A DNA stretch of 23,070 nucleotides from Bacteroidota bacterium (GTDB lineage Bacteria; Bacteroidota; Bacteroidia; Chitinophagales; Chitinophagaceae): NCBI GenBank assembly GCA_023412975.1, contig JAEZRB010000036.1, positions 1-23,070 on the forward strand, in the 5' to 3' direction. Below are positions 14,635 to 23,070 of this stretch, piece by piece. The translations under genes and the position numbers were made by a program. Position 1 is the stretch's first letter. Each line of letters opens with the position of its first letter. The notes under the pieces are model-generated. The model was not told the DNA's origin. It saw only the letters and a list, made by a program, of their open reading frames with translations, and made no database searches.

Positions 14635-17100
14635 TTATTCATCTCTTAATGTATGTACCGGGTTTTCCATGGCCGACCTGACCGTTCTAAATGACAGGAT
14701 CAACAGAGCCAGCAACACCATCCCTGCTCCAGTGATCGCAAATATCCACCAACTGAGGGTTGTGCGATAGACAAAATCCTGTAGCCACTGGTTCATAGCC
14801 CACCAGGCAAGGGGAAGCGTAATCAGGAAAGCGATCATTACAAGAATAACAAAATCCTTTGATAGCAGGGAAACGATCTGTGTTACCGATGCACCCAATA
14901 CCTTCCTGACTCCAATTTCCTTGGTACGGGTATTCGTAATATAGATGACCAGACCCAGCAGCCCCAGGCAACTGATAAATATGCAAAGCCCGGCAGACCA
15001 TCTCAACAGTCGGGAAATATTCTGTTCTGATTTGTAAAATGCGGCGATGCTTTCATCATAAAATTTATAACTAAAATCATTGTCGGGATAAATCTCTTTA
15101 TACGCTTTTTCAACTTTTGCCAGCGCCTGTTTCCAAACTAAACCATCATCGCCCGGCGGTTGCAAGGCCAGGTGAAAGGTATAATGTGAGCGGGAAGCAG
15201 AAGAATAAGCCAGCGGCTTGATAGGTTGATGTGTAGACTTGGTATGAAAATCTGCAATGACACCGGTAATCGGAACTAAGAACCCTCTTTCGATATGCCG
15301 GCCAATTGCATCCTGTGGATCTTCAAAACCGAGCAATTTAGCATAAGTCTCATTGATCACATATTCCCTGACTGTATCACTTGGCTGAAGATTTTTTCCT
15401 GCAAGAAGTTTCATTTTATACAGGTCAAAATAACTGGTGTCAGCATATTTCACCTCTACCATGGTTTCTACTATCTTATCACCGCCGGAAAATTTCATCG
15501 TCGTCGTGGAGGTATTTCCGGACGCGGGTGTTGATCCACCTAAACTTATTTTTTCAATTTCAGGAATTGATTTCAGTTTTTGCAATAAAGCAAACCGTCG
15601 GTTATCGACATCTTTTGAAAAAACATTACGATGTGCGTCAAAGTGAACAATAGCATCCTTTTTATATCCAAGATCCTTGTTAAGTGAATAATGCACCTGT
15701 TTGCTAACTACCAGGGTCGCGATCACCAGGAATTGTGCTATCACAAACTGGGCGACGGTTAATACTTTCCGCAACCATAGTTTCCTGGTTTGTCCCGTTT
15801 CACTATGTGCCTGGTTTTTCAAAACCGTCACTGGCTTAAACCTTGTGAGGATGAATGCCGGGTAGAGTCCGGCCAGGAGAGTCACCACCACAATGGTAGC
15901 AGCCAGGAAAAGCCAGACATGCGGCTGGTTAAGTGAAGAAAAATCAATACCCGGGGGAATGAAATCACTAAAGATGCGTAGCAGCCAGGGCGTGATCATT
16001 ACTGACAGGATCGTTGCCAGCAGGGCAAGCACTAAAGTTTCGGATAAAAACTGGAACACCAACTCCCTCTTCCCGCTGCCCATGGTTTTCCTGATCCCGA
16101 TCTCTTTTGCACGATGTGCAGATTGTGCTGTCGTTAAATTGATAAAGTTGATACAACCCAGTAATAATAAAAACGAAGCCACGGCAAGTAATCCATAAAG
16201 GGTTGGCCTGTGTGCCTGCCGTTCCCCGAAAGTATCATAGTCTGAATTGAAATGAAGTTCATTGAGTGGTTGAAGAATATGCCTGGTATCGTCTTTCTCC
16301 CCCGAGTCTTTACTACGTTGCCGATGTTTGTTACGTAAGGCAGCCAACTGGGTCTCGACCTTGGTTGGACTCGTGCCTTTACCGAGCTTGACGAACATTT
16401 GAGAACTGGAATTAATACTTCCCCAGTCTTCCCAACCCCAGTGCTGTTTCAAACCTGTATGCTCAACAGTAGCATGGGAGACAAACTCTTTAAATAAAAA
16501 ATCAGTAGGCGCTTCAAAGTCTTTTATGATGCCGGCAACGCTTGCCCTGATCGTATCATCGTAAATAATGTCGCGTCCCAAAATTTCATTTGCTGGTAGG
16601 GATGCAAAATATGCCCGCGCCCTGCTTTCTGTCAACACCACCTGGAAGGGATCCTTTAAGGCCGTTTGCGAAGATCCGGCCAGCCAGGTGTATTCAAATA
16701 CTTTAAAGTAATCCGGATCTGCATAAATAATGTCTTTCTGTTTCTTAAATACTGCCTGTGTTTTACTTCCCGGCGATGGTACCGCCACCTGGTCAACCCT
16801 GGCTTCAATAAAATGCGTGACCGCTTCAATACCCGTCAATTCATCACGCGTAGCTTTTGCCGTAGGCACTGGTACACCGGAATTATGTATGGTAAGATCG
16901 GGAAACTCAATTTTCGACACGACCCTGTATATCTGGTCCCCATCCTTATGAAATTTGTCAAAGCTATACTCATATTGAACGATAAGATAAATAACCAGGG
17001 ACGCACTGATCCCAATGCCCAACCCCGCAATATTGATCATCGTAAAAATCTTATTGTGCCTGAAATGGCGGAGTGCTATCGTAAAATAGTTCTTAAACAT
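14635..17100 (-). CDS. FtsX/MacB-type ABC permease, double-domain (821 aa)
   Basis: The product is an inner-membrane permease made of two tandem MacB_PCD plus FtsX units. It has a first membrane helix at about 20-42 and periplasmic domain 1 at about 45-295. Helices near 301-325, 350-377 and 395-420 follow, then a helix near 443-466 and periplasmic domain 2. The last three helices lie at about 702-724, 748-770 and 785-808. Each unit has the cytoplasmic coupling motif (RAKEIGIRKTMGS and RTKEIGVRKVLGAS). The C-terminus reads ENPVHTLRDE, diverging from the ANPVKSLRTE of the three other permeases. It is the copy nearest the ATPase gene and is separated from the next permease by 235 bp, so it may form its own unit with the ATPase and TolC. 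Confidence 0.93.
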   Translation of the reverse strand: MFKNYFTIALRHFRHNKIFTMINIAGLGIGISASLVIYLIVQYEYSFDKFHKDGDQIYRVVSKIEFPDLTIHNSGVPVPTAKATRDELTGIEAVTHFIEARVDQVAVPSPGSKTQAVFKKQKDIIYADPDYFKVFEYTWLAGSSQTALKDPFQVVLTESRARAYFASLPANEILGRDIIYDDTIRASVAGIIKDFEAPTDFLFKEFVSHATVEHTGLKQHWGWEDWGSINSSSQMFVKLGKGTSPTKVETQLAALRNKHRQRSKDSGEKDDTRHILQPLNELHFNSDYDTFGERQAHRPTLYGLLAVASFLLLLGCINFINLTTAQSAHRAKEIGIRKTMGSGKRELVFQFLSETLVLALLATILSVMITPWLLRIFSDFIPPGIDFSSLNQPHVWLFLAATIVVVTLLAGLYPAFILTRFKPVTVLKNQAHSETGQTRKLWLRKVLTVAQFVIAQFLVIATLVVSKQVHYSLNKDLGYKKDAIVHFDAHRNVFSKDVDNRRFALLQKLKSIPEIEKISLGGSTPASGNTSTTTMKFSGGDKIVETMVEVKYADTSYFDLYKMKLLAGKNLQPSDTVREYVINETYAKLLGFEDPQDAIGRHIERGFLVPITGVIADFHTKSTHQPIKPLAYSSASRSHYTFHLALQPPGDDGLVWKQALAKVEKAYKEIYPDNDFSYKFYDESIAAFYKSEQNISRLLRWSAGLCIFISCLGLLGLVIYITNTRTKEIGVRKVLGASVTQIVSLLSKDFVILVMIAFLITLPLAWWAMNQWLQDFVYRTTLSWWIFAITGAGMVLLALLILSFRTVRSAMENPVHTLRDE

Positions 17101-17335
17101 TCTCTTTTAAATTCAGTGTTGATGGCTGCCTTGGATTTCACCAACAGGTATGCCAATCAACGAATCAAATATGGATCAATGGTTTATATATACCATACCA
17201 CTCAGAGTGTCCGAAAACGAACAGTAAATCTTCAAATCCGTACACCTATGCACCTGCGCCTCACGCACTCACTCTGTTGGACGGCCGAGATTTCACAGGG
17301 CGATCTTAAAATAATGAGTAAACATAGCAGCTCTT
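17101..17335 (-). promoter_or_regulatory. 235 bp gap in the permease run with clustered inverted repeats
   Basis: This is the only long gap in the minus-strand export locus; the other gaps are 11 to 44 bp. Three inverted repeats lie within 45 bp. GGTTTATATATACC (17181-17194) is palindromic at 12 of 14 positions. CACTCAGAGTG (17199-17209) is perfect around one base. TGTCCG-AAAA-CGAACA (17208-17223) pairs at 5 of 6. They lie about 80-125 bp before the ATG at 17100, a sensible place for operators of a promoter driving the permease, ATPase and TolC genes. I found no convincing Bacteroidota promoter boxes. No coding potential is apparent. Confidence 0.45.
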
Positions 17336-19795
17336 TTATTCGGTTCTTAACGACTTTACAGGATTGGCAAGGGCGGCTCTGATGGCCTGTACACTTACGG
17401 TGGCCAGTGCCACGATAAATGCAATAGCCGCTACCAGCAAAAACACCCAAACACTCAAATTGATGCGATACGCAAAATCATTGAGCCATTCCTTCATAAA
17501 CCACCAGGCAATGGGGAATGCGATCAGTGAAGCCAGCAATACCAGTTTCAGGAAACTTACAGAGAGCATCGTGACAATATTAAAACCTGTCGCACCCAAT
17601 ACTTTCCTAATCCCAATCTCGCGGATGCGTTGCTGGGTGCTATAGGTGGCCAGCCCCAACAGACCGATACAGGCAATAAAAATGGCGAGGAAAGAAAAAA
17701 TATTGAATATGCGTTGCGTTGATTGCTCGGCATGATACTGATCTGTCAACACCTGGTCGAGGAAGGCAAAATTGAATGGTGTATCCTTCACAAATTTCTT
17801 CCATACTTCCTCCACGGCAGCTATGGTTTGCTGAAAACCCGACGACTTCACCCTCAATGCCGTCATAAATGTCGCATCACCAAGACGGGAACTATTGGTA
17901 AATATCAGGGGTGCAATAGGCTGATGCAAGGATTGGAAATGAAAATCTTTGACCACACCGACAACCGTATAGATGATCTGTGATCCGTCCTGTGCATTGA
18001 GAAAACCATCGGGCGTAGTAAGCCTTGCGCCTATAGGCTCAGTCAGACCAAATTCAGACACCGCTTTCTCATTTAGTACCACCGCAAATGAATCAGTAGA
18101 AAAGTCTTTCGAAAGAAATCTTCCTTCTTTCATTTCAAGTCCCAGCGCTGAAGCATAGTTTTCATCGGAGATAATTCCTCTTCCTGTAACCTGCTCATTG
18201 GATCCCATCGCCTGGAAGGTGACCCCAAAGAAATTCTCCTGGCCCGGCATAGCGCTGGTACCACTTACCATTTCCACACCATTTATCTTGGAAAGCTCGT
18301 CCCTGAATGCTTTGGTTTGCTGTGCCACCAGGTCCGTTCTCTCCACCACGATCGTATGGTCTTTGCGAAAACCAAGCCTGTCACCCAGCATATAATTCAT
18401 TTGCCTGTTCACCACTACTGTTGCAACAATAAGCGTAACTGAAATAGCAAACTGGAAAACCACCAGGCCATTGCGTAGCAACATGCCATATTTCTGGGAC
18501 CTGAATCGCCCCTTTAATACGAGAACCGGTTTAAACGATGACAGGAAAAATGCCGGATATATCCCTGCCACTATACCAACAATGAGTGTAAATAGCAGCA
18601 TGCCTGCGATTCGCATGGGTGTAAAGAAATAGCCCAGGGAAAGTTCTCTTCCTGCCAACTGATTGAACAACGGGAGCAACAGGGCGATCAATCCGATTGC
18701 TATGATGATACTTATGAGGGTGATCACCACCGATTCAAACAGGAACTGTCCGATCAATGCTTTTCTCTCGGATCCAAAAGTTTTCCGGATACCGACCTCT
18801 TTTGCTCTCTCCACTGAACGTGCTGTGGATAGATTCACAAAATTGATACAGGCAAGGGCCAAAATGAAAACAGCAACTATACTGAAAATGTATACAGCAG
18901 TCATGCTACCGTTGGGTTTCAACTCAGCTTCAAGATGAGATATGAGATGAATTTTTTTCAGTGGCTGGAGATAATACGTATAGCCATTACCTTCTTTTTG
19001 AAAATCATCTATACTTTTTCCAAACGCCTGCTGCACCGGGCCTGCCACATATTTCTTTATGATATCAGGAAACCTTGCTTCCAGCGCAGCAGGTGATGCC
19101 TGAGGCGAAAGCAACAGGTAGGTATGTGCAGCAAAATTGATATAGTTTGGCTGTCGTGTAAACTCAAAACCTGCCGTCGACAATAAAAGATTAAAATCAA
19201 AATGCGAGTTCTCCGGCCAGTCCTCACAAATAGCCGTGACCTCAAACACATTGGGAACATTATTATTTCCATCCGTTTCAAATGTTTTCCCAAAGGCATT
19301 TTCCACAGAGCCATAGTATCGCTCAGCTGTGCTTCGATTTATCACCACAGTATTAGGGCGCAACAACGCGTTGGCAGCATCTCCTTTGATCATGTCAGCG
19401 CTAAAAACCCGGAAAAAGTTTGAGTCCACCGCCAGCACCTTTCGCTCCTGGAACGTCTTGTCGGCGATTCTTAAAAAGAAGTTACCACCACCTCCGAAAT
19501 TGTAAACCCTTGTACTTTCCAGCACTTCAGGATATTCCATCTTGATCGCTCCGCCGATGGATTGCGGAATGATGGAGTACGATGTGGATCTGCCGGGATA
19601 CTTCCGGTCAAGGACTACCCTGTAAATATTCTCTCCATTCTCGTGATGCTTATCATAACCCAGTTCGCTTTGTACAAACAGGACGATCAGCATACAAACC
19701 GCCATGCCGGTGGCAAGACCAAGGATATTTATGGCCGTATAAACTTTTCTTTTTAGCAGGTTGCGCATCGCAACCTTGAAATAGTTCTTAAGCAT
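17336..19795 (-). CDS. FtsX/MacB-type ABC permease, double-domain (819 aa)
   Basis: This has the same two-unit architecture as its neighbours. A first membrane helix lies at about 18-42 (INILGLATGMAVCMLIVLF). A large periplasmic domain follows, then helices around the ACINFVNLSTARSVERAKEVG segment. A second periplasmic domain and three C-terminal helices follow. The coupling motifs are RAKEVGIRKTFGS and RIREIGIRKVLGAT, and the C-terminus is ANPVKSLRTE. It has no ATPase domain of its own, unlike canonical MacB. The upstream permease gene lies 40 bp away, so the two are almost certainly co-transcribed; the 235 bp gap is on its downstream side. Likely function is mechanical, driving periplasmic conformational change powered by the shared ATPase. 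Confidence 0.92.
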   Translation of the reverse strand: MLKNYFKVAMRNLLKRKVYTAINILGLATGMAVCMLIVLFVQSELGYDKHHENGENIYRVVLDRKYPGRSTSYSIIPQSIGGAIKMEYPEVLESTRVYNFGGGGNFFLRIADKTFQERKVLAVDSNFFRVFSADMIKGDAANALLRPNTVVINRSTAERYYGSVENAFGKTFETDGNNNVPNVFEVTAICEDWPENSHFDFNLLLSTAGFEFTRQPNYINFAAHTYLLLSPQASPAALEARFPDIIKKYVAGPVQQAFGKSIDDFQKEGNGYTYYLQPLKKIHLISHLEAELKPNGSMTAVYIFSIVAVFILALACINFVNLSTARSVERAKEVGIRKTFGSERKALIGQFLFESVVITLISIIIAIGLIALLLPLFNQLAGRELSLGYFFTPMRIAGMLLFTLIVGIVAGIYPAFFLSSFKPVLVLKGRFRSQKYGMLLRNGLVVFQFAISVTLIVATVVVNRQMNYMLGDRLGFRKDHTIVVERTDLVAQQTKAFRDELSKINGVEMVSGTSAMPGQENFFGVTFQAMGSNEQVTGRGIISDENYASALGLEMKEGRFLSKDFSTDSFAVVLNEKAVSEFGLTEPIGARLTTPDGFLNAQDGSQIIYTVVGVVKDFHFQSLHQPIAPLIFTNSSRLGDATFMTALRVKSSGFQQTIAAVEEVWKKFVKDTPFNFAFLDQVLTDQYHAEQSTQRIFNIFSFLAIFIACIGLLGLATYSTQQRIREIGIRKVLGATGFNIVTMLSVSFLKLVLLASLIAFPIAWWFMKEWLNDFAYRINLSVWVFLLVAAIAFIVALATVSVQAIRAALANPVKSLRTE

Positions 19796-19835
19796 AAACA
19801 GTTATTTATTCAGTTTAGTTTTTCATTATACTTCT

Positions 19836-22253
19836 TTACTCTGTTCTCAAGCTCTTCACGGGGTTCGCAAGGGCTGCTTTTACCGCCTGGAAGCTTACCG
19901 TCATCAGCGCAATGAGTAGAGTCAGCGCAGCGGCAGTAAAAAATACCCACCATTCGATGTCTACCCGATAAGCAAAATCACGTAGCCATTTATTTAAAGC
20001 CCACCAGGCCACCGGGAAAGCAATCACAGCAGCAATAGCTACCAGGATCACAAAATCTCTTGATAAAAGTCTAACCAGGCTTCCCGTGCCTGCTCCCAGT
20101 ACTTTGCGGATGCCAATTTCCTTTGTTCGCCGTGCCACTACTAATGTGGCCAATCCAAATAATCCAAGGCAGGCAATGAAAATGGATAAAACGGCAGCGT
20201 ATCTAACAACCGTGCCCAGTCTTTGCTCTTCCTGGTACAGGGCATTGAGCGATTCATCTAAAAAGCGGTATTCAAAATCCTGGTCGGGAGCTACCGAATG
20301 CCAGGCAGATTTTAACAAAGCAATCTGTTCCTGGAGATTGCCGCCCTTCAACCTTACACTGATCCTCGGTTGTGTAGATGAAACCATGCTCACATCACTG
20401 GACCTGCGAAACATAGAATCGGGTCGCAAGACCAGGGCAAGTGGCTGGATCTTGTTATGAAGAGACTCGAAATGAAAATCCTTTACCACCCCTATCACCT
20501 GCTGTTCGTATTTGCCGGGCAGCTTTTTGCCGATGGGGTCAGTCCATCCATACTCTTTAACGAGCGCTTCATTGACGATCATCGAGGAGATAACGTCAGC
20601 GTTGTTACCTACTGAAAAATTTCTTCCTGCAAGAATTTCCAGTTGCATCGTATTTATAAAATCCGCATCGATGGCATTCATTCTGAAATTCCGGTAGATC
20701 TTGCTATCATCCTCGTATCCGAGATTAGCCCAACCCGGCTCCGAAAAACTGAACATGCTGGTTGTCGTGGCTATGACCTGCGGATTTTTGGCTAGTTCTG
20801 CTTTAAACCTTTCAGCCAGGGGATAACCTTCCGCCCTTGATTTGTTGGTCGGAACAATCACGACATGTTCTTTTTCAAATCCCAGGTTTCTATTCTTTAA
20901 AAAATCCAATTGCTGCCCGATCACCATGGTACCGATGATCATCATGATCGAGGCGACGAACTGACTCGCAATTAATCCCTTTCTGAAAAGCCCAATGCCC
21001 ACCGCACTTTGTAAACGGCCTTTCAAAACTTTGATAGGTGAAAAAGCGGATAAAATAATCGCCGGGTATATTCCCGCAATCAGGCCGACAAGTAGTATGG
21101 TTGCCGCAAAAAATAAAGCGGTAAACCAATCAAAAACTAACACCAGTTCCTTGTTGGCGATAACGTTAAAAGAAGGAAGAAGCAAATAAGACAGGCCGAT
21201 GGCGATCAGGAATGAAAGGACAACCAGCAATAATGCTTCACCCCAAAACTGGCGTATCAACTGTGGTCTTTCTGCTCCCATAACTTTTCGAACACCTACT
21301 TCCAGCGCACGTGTCGTAGAGCGGCCAATAGACAATGTAACAAAGTTTATACAGGCGATCAACAATATTAAAATACCGATCGTACCTAAAACATAGGCAT
21401 AAGCCGGATCGCTGACCGCTGCATTTGCCGCTGGTAAACTCTTATCCAGGTGTATTTCGGTCATTGGCTGAAAATAGATATTGTATTCACCAGGCTTGTA
21501 ATTATCCCCGGCCAATTTTTTTATAAGCGCAGGCATTTTTGCCTCCATCTGACCCCCGTCTGCACCCTTACGGGCCAGCACATAAGTCTCCAGGAACACA
21601 CTTGTCCAGCCAGATGTAATGGCTCTTTCACTAAATAACAATTTCTCGTTGTCATGCGGGATCAACATTCCAAACTGGATACTCGACTCCTGTGGTGGAT
21701 CCTCAACTACCCCTGTTACTGTAAACAACATATTTTCCTGGCCCATCTGCAACTCCAGGTTTTTCCCAATTGGCATTGAGTTCCCGATATATTTTTTTGC
21801 CAAGCATTCCGAAAGTATAATGGCACTATGCTGTTGAAGAACAGATCCAGGGTTTCCCTGCACCAGATTAAAATCGAAGACCTGGAAAAAATTCGGATCC
21901 ACCATATTCACCTGCTCATTGAACCGGTTGTTTTCATGCTGAACCAATGTATTAAATACGTATACACGACAGGCAGATTCCACCTCGGGTATATTCGACA
22001 CGAGTACCGAAGCCAGGGGTATCGGGGTAAGCGTATTGGTGAAAGATTGTCCTTCATAGTTCTCCTGCAGCCAGGCACGGTATAGCCTGTCGGATTTTGA
22101 ATGGAATTTATCATAGCTCCATTCACTCCTCACGAACAACATGATGAGAATACAGCAGGTGATCCCAATGGCAAGACCCAGGGTATTTATCAGCGTATAG
22201 CCTTTATTGCGCAACAAATACCTGGTAGCAACTTTGAAATAATTTCTAAACAT
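19836..22253 (-). CDS. FtsX/MacB-type ABC permease, double-domain (805 aa)
   Basis: This third copy, in map order from the ATPase, has a first membrane helix at about 18-42 (INTLGLAIGITCCILIMLF). A periplasmic domain follows, then the ACINFVTLSIGRSTTRALEVG segment with three helices, a second periplasmic domain and the closing helices. Coupling motifs are RALEVGVRKVMGA and RTKEIGIRKVLGAG; the C-terminus is ANPVKSLRTE. The ATG at 22253 is chosen because it starts the conserved MFRNYFKVATRYLLRNKGY segment shared with the other permeases. Only 11 bp separate it from the upstream permease gene, and 40 bp from the downstream one. Confidence 0.92.
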   Translation of the reverse strand: MFRNYFKVATRYLLRNKGYTLINTLGLAIGITCCILIMLFVRSEWSYDKFHSKSDRLYRAWLQENYEGQSFTNTLTPIPLASVLVSNIPEVESACRVYVFNTLVQHENNRFNEQVNMVDPNFFQVFDFNLVQGNPGSVLQQHSAIILSECLAKKYIGNSMPIGKNLELQMGQENMLFTVTGVVEDPPQESSIQFGMLIPHDNEKLLFSERAITSGWTSVFLETYVLARKGADGGQMEAKMPALIKKLAGDNYKPGEYNIYFQPMTEIHLDKSLPAANAAVSDPAYAYVLGTIGILILLIACINFVTLSIGRSTTRALEVGVRKVMGAERPQLIRQFWGEALLLVVLSFLIAIGLSYLLLPSFNVIANKELVLVFDWFTALFFAATILLVGLIAGIYPAIILSAFSPIKVLKGRLQSAVGIGLFRKGLIASQFVASIMMIIGTMVIGQQLDFLKNRNLGFEKEHVVIVPTNKSRAEGYPLAERFKAELAKNPQVIATTTSMFSFSEPGWANLGYEDDSKIYRNFRMNAIDADFINTMQLEILAGRNFSVGNNADVISSMIVNEALVKEYGWTDPIGKKLPGKYEQQVIGVVKDFHFESLHNKIQPLALVLRPDSMFRRSSDVSMVSSTQPRISVRLKGGNLQEQIALLKSAWHSVAPDQDFEYRFLDESLNALYQEEQRLGTVVRYAAVLSIFIACLGLFGLATLVVARRTKEIGIRKVLGAGTGSLVRLLSRDFVILVAIAAVIAFPVAWWALNKWLRDFAYRVDIEWWVFFTAAALTLLIALMTVSFQAVKAALANPVKSLRTE

Positions 22254-22264
22254 AATAATATGTT

Positions 22265-23070
22265 TTATTCTGTTCTTAACGACTTCACCGGGTTAGCCAA
22301 CGCGGCTTTTATAGCCTGGAAGCTTACTGTAAATAGCGCAAGCAACAATACCGCTATGGCAACGGCCACAAACAGCCAGCCTTTAATAGGAATTCGGAAT
22401 GCAAAGTCCTGCAGCCACCTGTCGCCGGCATACCAGGCCAGCGGCACTGCTACCAAAATGGAAATACAAACCAGCACGAGGAAATTTTTTGAAAGCAGTA
22501 ATGCAATATTGCTAACACCCGCACCTAACACCCGGCGAATACCAATTTCTTTAATTCGCTGCATGGTTGTAAAAGCAGCGAGACCAAACAATCCCAGACA
22601 GGCAAGTAATATGGCCAGCCCGGCTGACACGCCGAATAATGAAGATGTACGCTGCTCAGCCTGGTAAAGACGGTTGTAGTCTTCATCCAGGAAATGATAT
22701 TCAAAAGGACGATGGGCCACTCTTTGTTTCCACAAGGTCTCCAGCCGGCTAATCACTGGTTGCATATCATGCCCATTAACACGTATCATGAAAGTTCTCA
22801 CCATATCCCGCGACAGGAAAATCACCAATGGCTTCACTGGTTCATGCAGGCTTTCAAAATTGAAATCCTTTACGACACCTACGACAGGTCCGGCAGCATT
22901 CTTTTCGATAGTCCGGCCAACAGCCTGATCTGCATCCCAACCCAGTTTGGCAGCCAGCGTTTCGTTGATGATAAAAGGCTGTTTGAAATTGGCATATTCG
23001 TTACTGGTATCCATCAGGGCAAAATCACTCAATTTAAAATCACGCCCGGCTCGCATTTCCATCTTCAAGG
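22265..23070 (-). CDS. FtsX/MacB-type ABC permease, C-terminal part only (cut by window edge)
   Basis: The frame is open to the right edge, and its first 268 or so visible codons correspond to the second half of the other permeases. They cover the end of periplasmic domain 2 (AGRDFKLSDF, GVVKDFNFESLHEPVKPL), the helix-flanked coupling motif RIKEIGIRRVLGAG, three C-terminal helices and the ANPVKSLRTE tail. The start codon lies outside the window; no start inside it fits. It belongs to the same transcription unit as the next two permeases. Whether the gene is full length beyond the edge cannot be told. Confidence 0.92.
   Translation of the reverse strand, partial: LKMEMRAGRDFKLSDFALMDTSNEYANFKQPFIINETLAAKLGWDADQAVGRTIEKNAAGPVVGVVKDFNFESLHEPVKPLVIFLSRDMVRTFMIRVNGHDMQPVISRLETLWKQRVAHRPFEYHFLDEDYNRLYQAEQRTSSLFGVSAGLAILLACLGLFGLAAFTTMQRIKEIGIRRVLGAGVSNIALLLSKNFLVLVCISILVAVPLAWYAGDRWLQDFAFRIPIKGWLFVAVAIAVLLLALFTVSFQAIKAALANPVKSLRTE

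Noticed and set aside
17141..17160. Sigma-54-like promoter (TGGCAT...TTGGT, minus strand) before the permease at 17100
   Set aside because: The -12 element has GG where the nearly invariant GC is required.
16666..17382. 238-codon plus-strand ORF across the permease start and the 235 bp gap
   Set aside because: It is antisense to a clear permease gene over most of its length and has an atypical composition with no recognisable domain.

Overview
The window looks like a chromosomal stretch from a Bacteroidota species, most likely in or near the Chitinophagaceae. This is inferred from several things: TPR-containing HisKA_3 sensor kinases paired with NarL-type regulators, runs of ~800-residue double-domain FtsX/MacB-type permeases, many secreted proteins whose signal peptides end in AQ or AQQ, few recognisable Shine-Dalgarno sites, and moderate GC. 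No rRNA, tRNA, CRISPR array, prophage or transposase gene is visible.

Layout. (1) Positions 1-648 hold a non-coding tandem array of eight ~80 bp hairpin-forming units plus a short partial ninth. It ends about 12 bp from the stop codon of a response regulator. (2) 661-3206, minus strand: a two-component operon, a TPR sensor histidine kinase and a NarL-type response regulator joined by an ATGA overlap. (3) 3378-9949, plus strand, divergent from the kinase: closely spaced genes for exported proteins. They encode a protein with two CARDB-like domains, a large TPR/coiled-coil/glycine-rich protein, and two full-length paralogues of an unrecognised secreted family. Between the two paralogues lie a lipoprotein gene split by an in-frame TAA, a short secreted ORF and the degraded 3' end of a further paralogue. 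(4) 10124-10930: a lipoprotein of unknown function. (5) 11104-12375: an orphan membrane-bound PAS histidine kinase with no regulator beside it. (6) 12397-12450: a small heptamer repeat at a convergent gene junction. (7) 12449-23070, minus strand: an ABC-type export locus read right to left. It has four consecutive large FtsX-type permeases (the first truncated by the window edge), one LolD/MacB-type ATPase and a TolC-family outer-membrane protein. A 235 bp gap with several inverted repeats splits the permease run and may carry a second promoter.

How the parts may work together. The ATPase, permeases and TolC protein have the components expected of a MacB-like mechanotransmission exporter, but no MacA/HlyD adaptor lies in the window. 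The kinase/regulator pair could control the divergent secreted-protein block, but that is only positional inference. The features most worth a second look are the mosaic hairpin array, the decaying paralogue cluster at 6.6-9.9 kb and the inverted-repeat gap inside the permease run.
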